Shown here piece by piece: positions 24,860 through 34,600 of a stretch of 64,000 bases of DNA; position 1 is the stretch's first letter, and each line of letters starts with the position of its first letter. The DNA is taken from the NCBI GenBank assembly GCA_964526735.1, contig CAZGLO010000001.1, forward strand, positions 53,908 to 117,907, written 5' to 3'. Under the pieces are notes generated by a model. It did no database searches, had not been told where the DNA came from, and was given only the letters and a program-made list of their open reading frames with translations. The DNA is from JAAUSY01 sp964526735 (lineage in GTDB: Bacteria; Chloroflexota; Chloroflexia; Chloroflexales; Chloroflexaceae). Made by a program: the position numbers and the translations under genes.

Positions 24860-25002
24860 ATATATGTTTCCTTTCTCTTGTCGCACAAAAAACCGTACTA
24901 TCTTCGTTGGTTCTTATAGCCACTTACAAGACACTCGTACGAGCAACGCCCGTTTCGGGGCAAGCCCCTACGAACGAATCACGGCTGACGGTGTCTAGGG
25001 GG

Positions 25003-25059
25003 ATCGTACCGTGGTTGTGTTAAGTCAGTGTTAAGGGGAAAGAGCAACCATGTTAAGTG
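25003..25059 (-). promoter_or_regulatory. Pho-box-like operator and promoter of the PhnD/kinase/regulator operon
   Basis: On the minus strand CTTAACAT (25057-25050), CTTAACAC (25035-25028) and CTTAACAC (25024-25017) lie on an 11-bp grid (one slot between the first two is degenerate). TACGAT, a -10-like box, follows 8 nt after the last unit. PhoB-family boxes are direct repeats with 11-bp period; the cyanobacterial form is PyTTAAPyPy(T/A). The predicted leader to the PhnD-like ATG is about 140 nt. Confidence 0.6.
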
Positions 25060-25343
25060 TAGGCTATTCTTACTACACAAGCTAGTAATAGCTGACGTAA
25101 TGGTAATTTTTGTTCTTTTTGTCCGATTTTTTCGGTGTGTTTTTTCTTTTTCTTAGGGATATAGGAATGATTGTTGAGACAAATGGCCTCTATACGACAC
25201 GATATAGTATGACACTGGTACTGTTTACCTATAGGAGCAACTCGCTATGGTAAACCAATGTGTTTTTTGTTATACTAGAGGTAATGTAAAGGCGATCTTT
25301 ATTACATAACATAAAGAATAGTACGGTATCCATCGAAAAATGG

Positions 25344-25349
25344 TATACT
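25344..25349 (+). promoter_or_regulatory. Candidate extended -10 promoter of the GAF kinase gene
   Basis: TGG-TATACT; no good -35 hexamer. A second TATACT at 25271 with a 17-nt spacer to TGGTAA is the alternative. Confidence 0.4.
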
Positions 25350-25418
25350 ATCCTCATCTCTATCCTCCGTAAGAAGAGGGTATTTCTGGTATCAGCATAG
25401 GTTTTGCGAGGAATATCC

Positions 25419-26927
25419 ATGATCATGTCATATGTCATTGGCAAAGATACCACAACCCACCACCACACTCACCACCCATTACCAAAGGAAGGTTCCCGTC
25501 ACAAGATGGAGCACTCAACACTCTCTTCAGAGACGAATGAACAAGGGTTACTTGAGAAATACCATCGCATGACCCACGTGACCCACCAGGTGACCCAGGA
25601 ATATATCCATCTTTCGCTCCTCCATCAACTCTCACAAAAACTGCACCACATTCTTGATCTCCCCGACCTCCTGAACGAATCACTCCAAAGCATGATGGCG
25701 ATCACCGAAGCACAAGATGGATGGATCGCGTTGTTGAACGAAGAGCACGGGTTGGAGCGGTTTGGTACGTACAATCATACGTACAATCAGAAGAACGAGC
25801 TGGAGAAACAGAACGAGCAAGAGACGGTGGCCGAAGAGCACATTCAAGAGGCCCTCTCCAACACATATTACCGTGATATGCTCGATGATGAGCATCATCA
25901 TGTTGTGTTTATCCCCAATATCAACCAAACAGACATCCCGACGCTCATTCCGGGGCATGCCGCATTATTGCTCTCTGCGCCAACAGACTTGGGCATCAGT
26001 GTGGTGATGACTCTTATCTATCAGAAGCCTTACAGCTCCAAAAACGTCAATGAGGGGCTTCTAAGCTCGGCGATGGATATCGTGGGGACAGCAATCCAGC
26101 ACGTTTGGCGATACATCCGTGCTCAAGAGAGGGATCTTGCCCGCGAACAAATGATCAATGTACTGGTGCACGATATCCGTAGCCCATTGATGTCCACCTC
26201 CGCAAGTATGGAAGTGGTCAAGCGGATGGTCAAAGGGCTTGGGCTTGATGACACCTCTAAGCAGTTTCTCAATGAGTCGCTGGATTCGGGCAAGCGCGGG
26301 CTGAATGAGGCGGTTGATCTGGCAGATGAGCTTTTGACGATTAAGAAGCTGCAATCGGGCAATCGGCAGGTTGAGCTGACCACTATCCCCGTTGAACGGC
26401 TTTATGACGATTTGGATGAATTGCTGCGACCGCTCGCCCTCCAACGCAAGGTGATGGTGCGCTACCACGTGGAGCCGCGTTCATTGACTATCAATGCCGA
26501 CCGCCGACTGCTGTGGCGCGCGGTGATGAACCTCATCGCCAACGCTTTGCGCTTCACGCCGGGGAAAGGCGTGGTGACGGTCAGAAGCAAAGCCTCCCCC
26601 GATGAAGATGGGGTGATTTTCTCCGTGGAAGATATGGGGCCGGGTGTTGCGCCCGAAGACCGCGAACGCATCTTCGACCCCTTCATCCAGGCAAAAGGCG
26701 AATGCTGCCGTGGGAGTGGTCTTGGGCTAGCTTTCTGCCGCGAGGTGGCACAGGTGCATCATGGCCGCATCTGGGTGGAAGACCGCGAAGGCGGAGGAAG
26801 CCGCTTCTGCATATTCCTCCCCCACCAAGAAAAACCGCACCATGCCGACGAAGCCGACGAAGCCGACGAAGCGGATGGAGCGGATGGAGCGGATGGAGCG
26901 GACGAAGCCGAGATGGCTCACGAATAA
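25419..26927 (+). CDS. GAF-domain sensor histidine kinase
   Basis: A 502-residue cytosolic kinase. The first 40 residues are His/Thr-rich. A GAF-like sensor spans about 60-230 (HQLSQKLHHILDLPDLLNESLQ onwards), then HisKA with INVLVHDIRSPLMS (phospho-His H251) and a HATPase domain with NLIANALRF, EDMGPGVA and SGLGLAFC. The C-terminus ends in a repetitive Ala/Asp/Glu/Gly tract (ADEADEADEADGADGADGAD) from 9-bp repeats, unlike the rest of the protein. GAGGA 6 nt before the ATG supports this start. No response regulator is adjacent. Confidence 0.88.
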   Translation: MIMSYVIGKDTTTHHHTHHPLPKEGSRHKMEHSTLSSETNEQGLLEKYHRMTHVTHQVTQEYIHLSLLHQLSQKLHHILDLPDLLNESLQSMMAITEAQDGWIALLNEEHGLERFGTYNHTYNQKNELEKQNEQETVAEEHIQEALSNTYYRDMLDDEHHHVVFIPNINQTDIPTLIPGHAALLLSAPTDLGISVVMTLIYQKPYSSKNVNEGLLSSAMDIVGTAIQHVWRYIRAQERDLAREQMINVLVHDIRSPLMSTSASMEVVKRMVKGLGLDDTSKQFLNESLDSGKRGLNEAVDLADELLTIKKLQSGNRQVELTTIPVERLYDDLDELLRPLALQRKVMVRYHVEPRSLTINADRRLLWRAVMNLIANALRFTPGKGVVTVRSKASPDEDGVIFSVEDMGPGVAPEDRERIFDPFIQAKGECCRGSGLGLAFCREVAQVHHGRIWVEDREGGGSRFCIFLPHQEKPHHADEADEADEADGADGADGADEAEMAHE

Positions 26928-27055
26928 TCTGCGAAAGCCAGCGCAAACGGGATAAGAATGAACAACCGCTAACTGAACAAACACCTAAATATCCTGTACA
27001 CGATGATCTATAGATGATCTATACAGGAGTTCCTGCAGCAGAACCTTCTGTTATT

Positions 27056-27110
27056 AGAGACTATCTGAAAAGGCAATGGTTGGGTCAGTAACCCCTTTCA
27101 GACAGTCTCT
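27056..27110. terminator. Long hairpin between converging genes
   Basis: AGAGACT-N-TCTGAAA at 27056-27070 pairs with 27096-27110 (14 of 15 positions). It lies between the converging GAF kinase and DUF2207 genes and probably works as a bidirectional terminator, although T runs are weak. Confidence 0.55.
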
Positions 27111-27170
27111 TATGTATCTTCTACTTATCTTCTACGTCTCTTCTTGTGTTCTGCCTACGTTTTGCTTTGG

Positions 27171-28757
27171 TTATTCAGAGGGGAGTTTCTTCCAAATGAA
27201 CGCAATCCCCCCGATCAGGGCCAATGCAACCACCGCACCAATGATGTAGAGGGTCGTGCCGCTGCTTTGCGATGGCGTTTCTACCTCGACCGCCTCTGGA
27301 GCGGTTTCTTCTGCGGGCTGCCACGCCGGAGCCGTCGCCTCAAGCGACCCGTGCGGGAATTCTGTGCGGACTTCCCACGTATCGCCCGACACAAATGGCC
27401 CACCCGTGAATGCAATCATCCCGCTACCTGCCTCAACCCCGTCACGTGTTTGCTCGTCGTTCAAGGCGATAGAAGCGTTCACGTTGGTGGTCTCAACCCC
27501 TTCTGGCAGGTAAACCGCGACCCGTGCCTCATCGATGGTATAGTTTCGATCTCCCTGTATGAACGGCCAAATGAACTGATCCGCCTCTGAGTAGATGCGC
27601 ACCGCACCCTCAAGCGTGTAGTTGATGGTAAATGTGCGGCTATCATCCTGCGTCAGCGGGAAATGCCACGTAATAGTCGCCTGCTCGCCACTATCTTCAT
27701 CACTGGTGTTGCTACTGTTGTTGCTCAGGGTATAGGTCTGCTCATTGCCGCTCTCATCTTCCTCATAGGCTTCGCCCTCTTCGCTGACGCCCCACCCGGC
27801 AATATCTGTCACGTGGTCGGTGGGGATGGAAAGCGATGCGCTGCGATATGGCCCGCCCTGGATATCAACCTCCCACGTTTCAACCACCTTGACGCTGCCA
27901 TCTGTCTCGATCGTCATTTCGGCGTCGCGCTTCTCGACGGCCACGCCGGTGGTGTGGCGGAAGATGTTCTCTGCCGTATCCTGCCATGGCTGGCGCTCTG
28001 CTTCTGTTTCGCCCTCTGGAAAGAGCACACTCAGCTCCCAGCGAACGCCCGGGTCAAATGGGCCGCCGGTGAAAGTTACCTGATCCTCCTCCACCGAAGG
28101 ATCCTCATCTTGGAGGGTGCCGTTGCGGTAGGAAGCCACATCAAGCTCATCCTCATCAAATTCTGCGGGAAGATGCACGATTGCTTCGGCATCAAGGACT
28201 TGGTAGGGGTGGTCTGGCGTGATAAATTCCCAGAAGAACTGATCACTTTCAAGCTCTGGGAAGACCCGCAACGCATCTTTCAGCGTATATTTGATGTTGA
28301 ACGTACGAGTGCGGTTTTGCGTACGCGGGAAGTACCACGTTGCGGTGGTGCTCTCCTCGTCGGAGCGGATGGTATAGGTATCTGGCTCTTCGGAGGTGTC
28401 CTCATCATACGAGTGACCGCCCTCACGGATCTCCCAATCGGTCACCTCGCCGATGTAGGCGTGGGGGATTTCGTGCATCACGCGGGTGAACCGGCCTTCA
28501 AGGAAGCGGACTTTCCACGTTTCGTCGAACGTAACATCGCCGTTTGGCTGAATGGTGATATCGGCCTGCCGCTCATCAATGATAATCTCCTTGATTTGAG
28601 CGTGGGCGGATGGCGTGGAAAGCGATACCAATGGCCCCAACGCACCAACAACCAGAGTAATCAGAGCAATCAGCGTCGTTAGGATGATGGGGGTGATTGG
28701 GGTGGGTAATGTGGTGAATTTGGTGTGTATTTGTTGCGGCGGACGGAATGGTTGCAT
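27171..28757 (-). CDS. Exported membrane-anchored protein with two DUF2207-like ectodomains
   Basis: A 528-residue protein with an N-terminal signal/anchor segment (hydrophobic at about 19-50, SAHAQ cleavage-like site), two homologous beta-rich ectodomains and a C-terminal helix (LYIIGAVVALALIGGIAFIW) followed by KK. Both domains follow the same plan: ADITIQPNGDVTFDETWKV / AEMTIETDGSVKVVETWEV, then YFPRTQNRTRTFNIKYTL / HFPLTQDDSRTFTINYTL, then TFTGGPFDPGVRWEL / AFTGGPFVSGDTWEV. This is the DUF2207 ectodomain signature. Known DUF2207 proteins usually have one such domain and a larger membrane part, so this duplicated form is unusual. Function is unknown; the outside location is inferred. Confidence 0.8.
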   Translation of the reverse strand: MQPFRPPQQIHTKFTTLPTPITPIILTTLIALITLVVGALGPLVSLSTPSAHAQIKEIIIDERQADITIQPNGDVTFDETWKVRFLEGRFTRVMHEIPHAYIGEVTDWEIREGGHSYDEDTSEEPDTYTIRSDEESTTATWYFPRTQNRTRTFNIKYTLKDALRVFPELESDQFFWEFITPDHPYQVLDAEAIVHLPAEFDEDELDVASYRNGTLQDEDPSVEEDQVTFTGGPFDPGVRWELSVLFPEGETEAERQPWQDTAENIFRHTTGVAVEKRDAEMTIETDGSVKVVETWEVDIQGGPYRSASLSIPTDHVTDIAGWGVSEEGEAYEEDESGNEQTYTLSNNSSNTSDEDSGEQATITWHFPLTQDDSRTFTINYTLEGAVRIYSEADQFIWPFIQGDRNYTIDEARVAVYLPEGVETTNVNASIALNDEQTRDGVEAGSGMIAFTGGPFVSGDTWEVRTEFPHGSLEATAPAWQPAEETAPEAVEVETPSQSSGTTLYIIGAVVALALIGGIAFIWKKLPSE

Positions 28758-28865
28758 ACCAATCTTGCCTTTCTACGAGTATTCTATCAGGAGAGACAAG
28801 ATCATCTTATCACTGCCATGGTGAATGGTCAAATTCTGGCTGATCACTGCTCTTTTTGATGAGAA

Positions 28866-29321
28866 TCATCTCCCCACCAACGCTTCGCACACGGCCTTTT
28901 CCCGGTGGGCGAAGATACGTTGGATTTGCAGCCGGACGAGGGGGTGGAAGGCCATGCCGAGCGGGCCAAACGGCACTTCGTAGCGCACCACATCCTCAAT
29001 CTCGGTCGTGTTGCCGTGGTCGTAGAACCAATGAGTGTGTTCCCACCGCTTGTAGGGGCCGCGCAACTGCCTATCCTCAAAAACATCATCAGGCTCCCAC
29101 CGCGCGATAAGGGTTTGCCACTTCATCGGGACGCCAAACAACGACAACTGGTAGTCAATCAAGGTGCCCTCTTGAATGACGATGGGCTGCGGGGTCAGGA
29201 TACGGAATTGGAGTTCCGGCGGTGTGATGCGCTCCAGGTTGCCCGCCTCGGCAAAGAAGGCAAATACCTCTTTGCGGGGCAGCGGGAGCGTCATTGAGGT
29301 GGTAAAGATATGCGTTGTCAT
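28866..29321 (-). CDS. SRPBCC/START-like protein
   Basis: A 151-residue helix-grip fold protein of the SRPBCC 'cyclase/dehydrase-like' group: FTTSMTLPLPRKEVFAFFAEAGNLERITPPELQF at the start, then YQLSLFGVPMKWQTLI and DRQLRGPYKRWEHTHWF. Relatives bind hydrophobic ligands; the exact role is unknown. The start is the ATG of MTTHIF: TACAAT with an extended TGG stands 7 nt upstream and there is no ribosome-binding site, so a leaderless transcript is likely. It is divergent from glgP. Confidence 0.82.
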   Translation of the reverse strand: MTTHIFTTSMTLPLPRKEVFAFFAEAGNLERITPPELQFRILTPQPIVIQEGTLIDYQLSLFGVPMKWQTLIARWEPDDVFEDRQLRGPYKRWEHTHWFYDHGNTTEIEDVVRYEVPFGPLGMAFHPLVRLQIQRIFAHREKAVCEALVGR

Positions 29322-29328
29322 AGGAAAT

Positions 29329-29334
29329 ATTGTA
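29329..29334 (-). promoter_or_regulatory. Candidate leaderless extended -10 promoter of the SRPBCC gene
   Basis: TGG-TACAAT on the minus strand, 7 nt before the ATG; no recognisable -35 box. Confidence 0.45.
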
Positions 29335-29341
29335 CCATGGC

Positions 29342-29393
29342 CTGGAACACAGAACTGGAACACAGAACTGGAACACAGAGCTGGAACACAGAA
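29342..29393. repeat. Four 13-bp tandem repeats CTGGAACACAGAA
   Basis: Four copies, one with a final G instead of A, fill the space between the divergent SRPBCC and glgP genes and end 10 nt before the glgP start. Confidence 0.9.
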
Positions 29394-29403
29394 AGAGACA
29401 CAA

Positions 29404-31551
29404 ATGAACCATCCCAACCTTGAGCTATTTTACACCCCCATCCCCCCCCGCATCGCTCGCCTACGGGAGCTTGCCTACAACTTGTGGTGGGCGTGGCACC
29501 CCGAAGCCCAAGAACTCTATGCGCAAATAGACCCCGACCTGTGGGAATTGGTCTACCACAATCCGGTCAGGTTTCTGCGCGAGGTGCGCCAACGACGGCT
29601 TGACCACGCCGCCAACAACCCTTCCTACCTCTCCCTCTACGACGCCGTATTTACCTCATTTGACGACTATATGAACCCTGCCGAGACGCAAGCCGCCAAA
29701 CAGGGCATTGACACCTCAAAGCCTATCGCCTACTTCAGTGCCGAATTTGGGCTGCACGAGTCGCTGCCTATCTACTCTGGCGGGCTGGGTATCTTGGCGG
29801 GCGACCTCGTCAAGGAGGCGAGCGATATGGGGTTGCCGCTCATCGCCGTCGGGTTTATCTACCCACAAGGCTACTTCTTGCAGCGTATCGACAGCGATGG
29901 CACGCAGTATGCCGAATATCCCAAGCTGCACTTTGTCGATGTGCCGGTGTTGCCTGCCCGCACCCCCGACGGCAATGAGGTGGTGGTTGAGGTGGAGATC
30001 GCGGGGCGGGTGACGTATGCACAGGTCTACCGCATCCAAGTGGGGCGTATCCCCCTCTTCCTGATGGACACAGACGTTCACCCCAACTCGCAGCAAAACC
30101 GTGAACTGCTTGCGCGGCTCTACGGCGGCGACCAAGAGATGCGGGTGGCGCAGGAGATTGTGTTGGGGATTGGCGGGGTGCGTGCATTGCGGCAATTGGG
30201 CATTTCGCCCGCCATCTGGCATATGAATGAGGGGCATGCGGCTTTTCTGGTGCTTGAGCTGATGCGCGAAGCGGTGCGCGAAGGTACTCCCATTACCCAG
30301 GCGATGGATGATGTGCGGTCGCGGACGGTTTTCACCACGCACAAGCCAGAACTCTCGCCAAGCGACATCTTCTCGCCGCAGCTGATTGAGAAATTCTTCT
30401 GGCGCTATTGGCCGCAGCTTCGGATGAACCACGACACATTTCTCAATCTCGCCCGCCGCGATGAGAGTTGGGGGCCGTCTTTCTCTATGACCGCGCTTGC
30501 GCTCAACCTCTCTGCCTACAGCAACGGTGTGAGCCGCATTCACGCCCACGTCGCGCGCGGGATGTGGCAATGGCTCTACCCGGGCGTCTCCCGCGATAAT
30601 GTGCCGATTACCTCCATCACCAACGGTATCCACATCGACTCATGGATAGCGCCAGAGATACGCCAAATCTACGACGCCTACCTTGGGGAGCATTGGGAGC
30701 ACCGCCTTGACGATACGGAGATGTGGAAAAACATCTACGATATCCCCAACGACGTGCTGTGGAGCTTGCGCCGCCGCCTCAAGCAACGGCTTATTGGGTT
30801 TGTGCGGGAGCGGGTACGCCAACGGCAAATACGCTTTGGAGAGCCGCCTATACAGACCTCTCCATTGGCCGAGGAGGGGTTGACGATTGGGTTTGCGCGC
30901 CGGTTCGCCAACTACAAGCGGGCAACATTACTCTTTTCCGACCTCGACCGGCTCAAAACATTGATGAATGCGCCCGGACGGCCAGTACAGATCATCTTTG
31001 CGGGCAAGGCACATCCGGCTGATGAGAACGGCAAAGATTTCATTCGTACCATCCACCACATCTCGCAAGATCCCGATCTACAGGGCAAGATTATCTTCCT
31101 GGAAGAGTATGACATCGCGGTGGGGAGAGAATTGGTGTGCGGCGTCGATTTGTGGCTCAACACGCCCCGCCGTCCCTACGAAGCAAGCGGCACAAGCGGC
31201 CAAAAAGCAAGCCTCAATGGCGTGCCCAATCTCAGTGTGCTTGACGGGTGGTGGCCAGAAGCCTACAACGGCCGCAATGGATGGGCGATTGGCGAGGGGA
31301 CAGAGTACCAAGACCAGGATGAGCAGGATGCGAGCGATGCCGAGTCGCTGTATGAGATCTTGGAGCAGGAGATCATCCCTCTCTTCTACGACCAACGCGA
31401 TGGTTCAGAGGTGCCCAATGACTGGATCGGCGTTTGCAAGGAGGCGATTGTCTCTGTCGCGCCCTACTTCAACACCCGCCGCATGCTGATGGACTACGTG
31501 CGGCAGTTCTACTACCCTCAGCAGGCTGATGAGGTTGATGAGACTGGCTAG
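29404..31551 (+). CDS. glgP: Alpha-glucan (glycogen/maltodextrin) phosphorylase
   Basis: A 715-residue GT35 enzyme of the short alpha-glucan phosphorylase type found in Thermotoga and actinobacteria. It releases glucose-1-phosphate from alpha-1,4-glucans using pyridoxal phosphate. Evidence: AYNLWWAWHPEAQELY, IAYFSAEFGLHESLPIYSGGLGILAGD, WHMNEGHAAF, TNGIHIDSW, and the cofactor site EASGTSGQKASLNG with K601 as Schiff-base Lys, followed by LSVLDGWWPEAYNG. The frame is open 76 codons upstream, but the family begins at NLELFYTPIPPRIARL, so the ATG of MNHPNL is right. The ribosome-binding site is weak. It lies 73 bp before treS-mak, probably in one operon. Confidence 0.95.
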   Translation: MNHPNLELFYTPIPPRIARLRELAYNLWWAWHPEAQELYAQIDPDLWELVYHNPVRFLREVRQRRLDHAANNPSYLSLYDAVFTSFDDYMNPAETQAAKQGIDTSKPIAYFSAEFGLHESLPIYSGGLGILAGDLVKEASDMGLPLIAVGFIYPQGYFLQRIDSDGTQYAEYPKLHFVDVPVLPARTPDGNEVVVEVEIAGRVTYAQVYRIQVGRIPLFLMDTDVHPNSQQNRELLARLYGGDQEMRVAQEIVLGIGGVRALRQLGISPAIWHMNEGHAAFLVLELMREAVREGTPITQAMDDVRSRTVFTTHKPELSPSDIFSPQLIEKFFWRYWPQLRMNHDTFLNLARRDESWGPSFSMTALALNLSAYSNGVSRIHAHVARGMWQWLYPGVSRDNVPITSITNGIHIDSWIAPEIRQIYDAYLGEHWEHRLDDTEMWKNIYDIPNDVLWSLRRRLKQRLIGFVRERVRQRQIRFGEPPIQTSPLAEEGLTIGFARRFANYKRATLLFSDLDRLKTLMNAPGRPVQIIFAGKAHPADENGKDFIRTIHHISQDPDLQGKIIFLEEYDIAVGRELVCGVDLWLNTPRRPYEASGTSGQKASLNGVPNLSVLDGWWPEAYNGRNGWAIGEGTEYQDQDEQDASDAESLYEILEQEIIPLFYDQRDGSEVPNDWIGVCKEAIVSVAPYFNTRRMLMDYVRQFYYPQQADEVDETG

Positions 31552-31624
31552 CTGATGAGCTGGTTGAGCCGGTTGAGCCGCCCAATATGAGGATGCCCCT
31601 TTCTAGTACACGAAGGAACCATAC

Positions 31625-34600
31625 ATGTCGTTTGAGGAACACCCACACTGGTATAAAGACGCCGTTATCTACCAACTGCATGTCCGCTCGTTTGCCGATA
31701 GCGATGAGGATGGCGTTGGAGACTTTCAAGGCCTGACCGAAAAGCTCGACTACTTGCAGGATATCGGGGTGACGGCGATTTGGCTGCTTCCCTTCTACCC
31801 CTCCCCGCTCAAAGATGACGGCTATGATATCGCCGACTATACCAATGTCCACCCCATGTACGGCACACTGGACGACTTTCGGACATTCCTGCACGAAGCT
31901 CATCAACGCAACCTGCGTGTCATCACCGAGCTGGTCATCAACCACACCTCCGACCAGCATCCGTGGTTTCAGCGGGCACGGCGGGCGCGTCCTGGCTCTT
32001 CCTGGCGCGATTTCTACGTGTGGAGCGACACCACCGAACGCTATCAGGAAGCACGCATCATCTTCAAGGACTTTGAGTTTTCCAACTGGTCGTGGGATCC
32101 CGTCGCGAAGGCATATTACTGGCACCGTTTCTACTCTAGCCAGCCTGACCTCAACTTTGACAACCCCGATGTGCGGGAAGAGATCTTCAAAATCGCCGAT
32201 TTTTGGCTGGGGATGGGGGTGGATGGCTTGCGGCTTGACGCCATCCCTTACCTCTTTGAGCGCGACGGCACGAATTGTGAGAACTTGCCAGAAACACACG
32301 ACTTTCTCAAAGCATTTCGTGCGCACGTTGATGAGCAGTTTGAGGACAAGATGCTGCTGGCAGAGGCAAATCAGTGGCCAGAGGATGCGGTGACCTACTT
32401 TGGCGAGGGGGAGGGCGATGAGTGCCATATGTCGTTCCACTTCCCCATCATGCCGCGGATGTACATCGCCATTCGGATGGAAGACCGTTTCCCCATCATA
32501 GAGACGCTCTACCACACCCCGACCATCCCCGCCACAGCGCAATGGGCGCTCTTCCTGCGCAACCACGACGAGCTGACGCTTGAGATGGTCACGGCGGAAG
32601 AACGGTCGTTTATGTACCGCACCTACGCCCGCAACCCGCGTGCGCGCATCAACCTGGGTATCCGGCGGCGGCTTGCACCACTGCTACAGAATGACCGCAA
32701 ACAGATCGAGCTACTCAACAGCCTGCTTTTTTCTCTCCCCGGCACGCCGGTCACCTATTACGGCGATGAGATTGGCATGGGCGATAATATCTACCTCGGC
32801 GACCGCGATGGCGTGCGCACGCCAATGCAGTGGAGCCACCATCGCAATGCCGGGTTTTCGCGTGCCAACCCGCAGCAAATCTACCTGCCGGTCGTCATCG
32901 ACCCAGAGTATCACTACGAGGCGGTGAATGTAGAGGCGCAGCAGGATAACCCGCATTCGCTATTGCAGTGGATGAAACAGCTTATCGCGGTGCGGAAGCG
33001 GTTCCGGGCGTTTGGGCGGGGGAGTATCACCTTCCTCTACCCCGAAAACCAAAAGGTGATTGCCTTTGTCCGCCACTACGAGAACGAAGACATCCTCATT
33101 GTGGCAAATCTTTCGCGTTTCGTGCAGTGCGTTGAGCTTGACCTCGCCACCTACGAAGGCATACAGCCGATTGAGCTGTTTGGCCGGACGACATTCCCGC
33201 CGATTGGAGAACTCCCCTACTTCCTCACCCTCGGTCGGCATTCATTCTACTGGTTTTCGCTCATCAAAGAGGAATATCTGCCACTTGCACTCTCCTCCCA
33301 CGACGACCCAACTTCTATCCCCACGCTCACCCTGACAGACGACTGGACAACGATATTCGTCAAGGGCAGCGCCAAAACGTCGTTGGAAGAGGTCTTGCCC
33401 GGCTACCTCAAACGCCGTCGGTGGTTTGGCGGCAAGGCGCGCGAAATACAGGCCGCGGAGGTGTTGGAGACAGTGGTCGTGCCCGCGGACACCGCGTCGG
33501 GCTACATCACGATGGTGCGCATTGAGTATCTTGAGGGCGATCAAGAATTCTACACGCTGCCGTTCTCTTTTGCCACGGGGGAATACGCACACACGATTGA
33601 GCAGGAGACGCCACAAGTCATCGCCGCCTACCTCACTATGAAGCACACAGGTGAGCAGGGCATTCTCTACGATTCCCTCCGTGATGAGACCTTTGCGCGG
33701 ACGCTGGTGGAATCTATCTTGCACCACCGCTCATTCCGCGGCTCAGATGGCGAAATGGATGGTTTCCCTATCCGCTCCTACCACGGCTTTGGCTCCGACG
33801 TGCGCGGGATGACGATGACGTTGATGGGCAATGGCGCGCATACGACTGACTCCGAACGGGTGGAGTTGCCGGTCACCACGTCGGCGCAAAGCACTACCAA
33901 GATTATCGCAGGCGAACGGCTGACATTGAAACTCTTCCGACGCATTGAGGCGGGCGTCAACCCTGACCTGGAAATTGGCCGCTTCCTGACGGAGAAAGTC
34001 TCTCTTGCCCGCTCGCCGCAGGTCGTGGGCGTGTTGGAGTATCGCCATAAGAATGACGAGCCAACAACGCTCGCTATCCTCCGCACGCATATCCCCAATC
34101 AAGGCGATGCGTGGCACTATACGCAGGAGATGTTGGAGCCGTACTACGACCGCGTCCTTGCCCTCAACAGCGACCAATCCAGCAACCAATCCAGCAACCA
34201 ATCCAGCAACCAATCCAGCAACCAATCCAGCGACTACCCTGTAGATTCGCTTCCCTTCCCGCAGAAGCACCTGACAGAGCAAGTCGAGGAAGCGATACCG
34301 GACGTGGCAGAGAAGCTGTTGAGCGACTATCTGCCCGCGGCGCGGTTGTTGGGCCAGCGCACGGCAGAAGTACATATCGCGCTCTCGCAGGAGTCAGAAG
34401 ACACAAACCTCGCCCCCGAACCCTTCACCGACTTCTTTCAGCGACCCTTCTACCACGATATGGTCGGCTTGATGGATCGGGAGATTGGGCTGCTGCAGAA
34501 GAGCTTGGTCACCCTGCCGAGCTTCGTCAAGCAGGAAGCCCGCCATATGCTCAATTGCGAGGGTGAGCTGCGGGAGTTGTTTCAGCCCTTCCGCGACCAG

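Larger units (their letters stand above)
24860..25418. other. Intergenic region between PhnD-like operon and GAF kinase
   Basis: Besides the Pho-box-like operator it is AT-rich from about 25070 and holds two -10-like TATACT boxes facing the GAF kinase gene: 25271-25276 (TGGTAA 17 nt upstream) and 25344-25349 (extended TGG-TATACT). No gene is seen. Confidence 0.6.

Noticed and set aside
24935..24985. Palindromic GC-rich text (CGTTTCGGGGCAAGCCCCTACG) like a dispersed repeat
   Set aside because: Only one copy in the window, so I cannot support calling it a repeat family; it may simply be a leader hairpin.
27663..28682. Open frame of 339 residues on the plus strand
   Set aside because: Antisense to the DUF2207 protein, which has a signal peptide, repeated domains and a membrane anchor.
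31469..32566. Open frame of 365 residues on the minus strand
   Set aside because: Antisense to the trehalose synthase domain and the end of glgP; no family motif.
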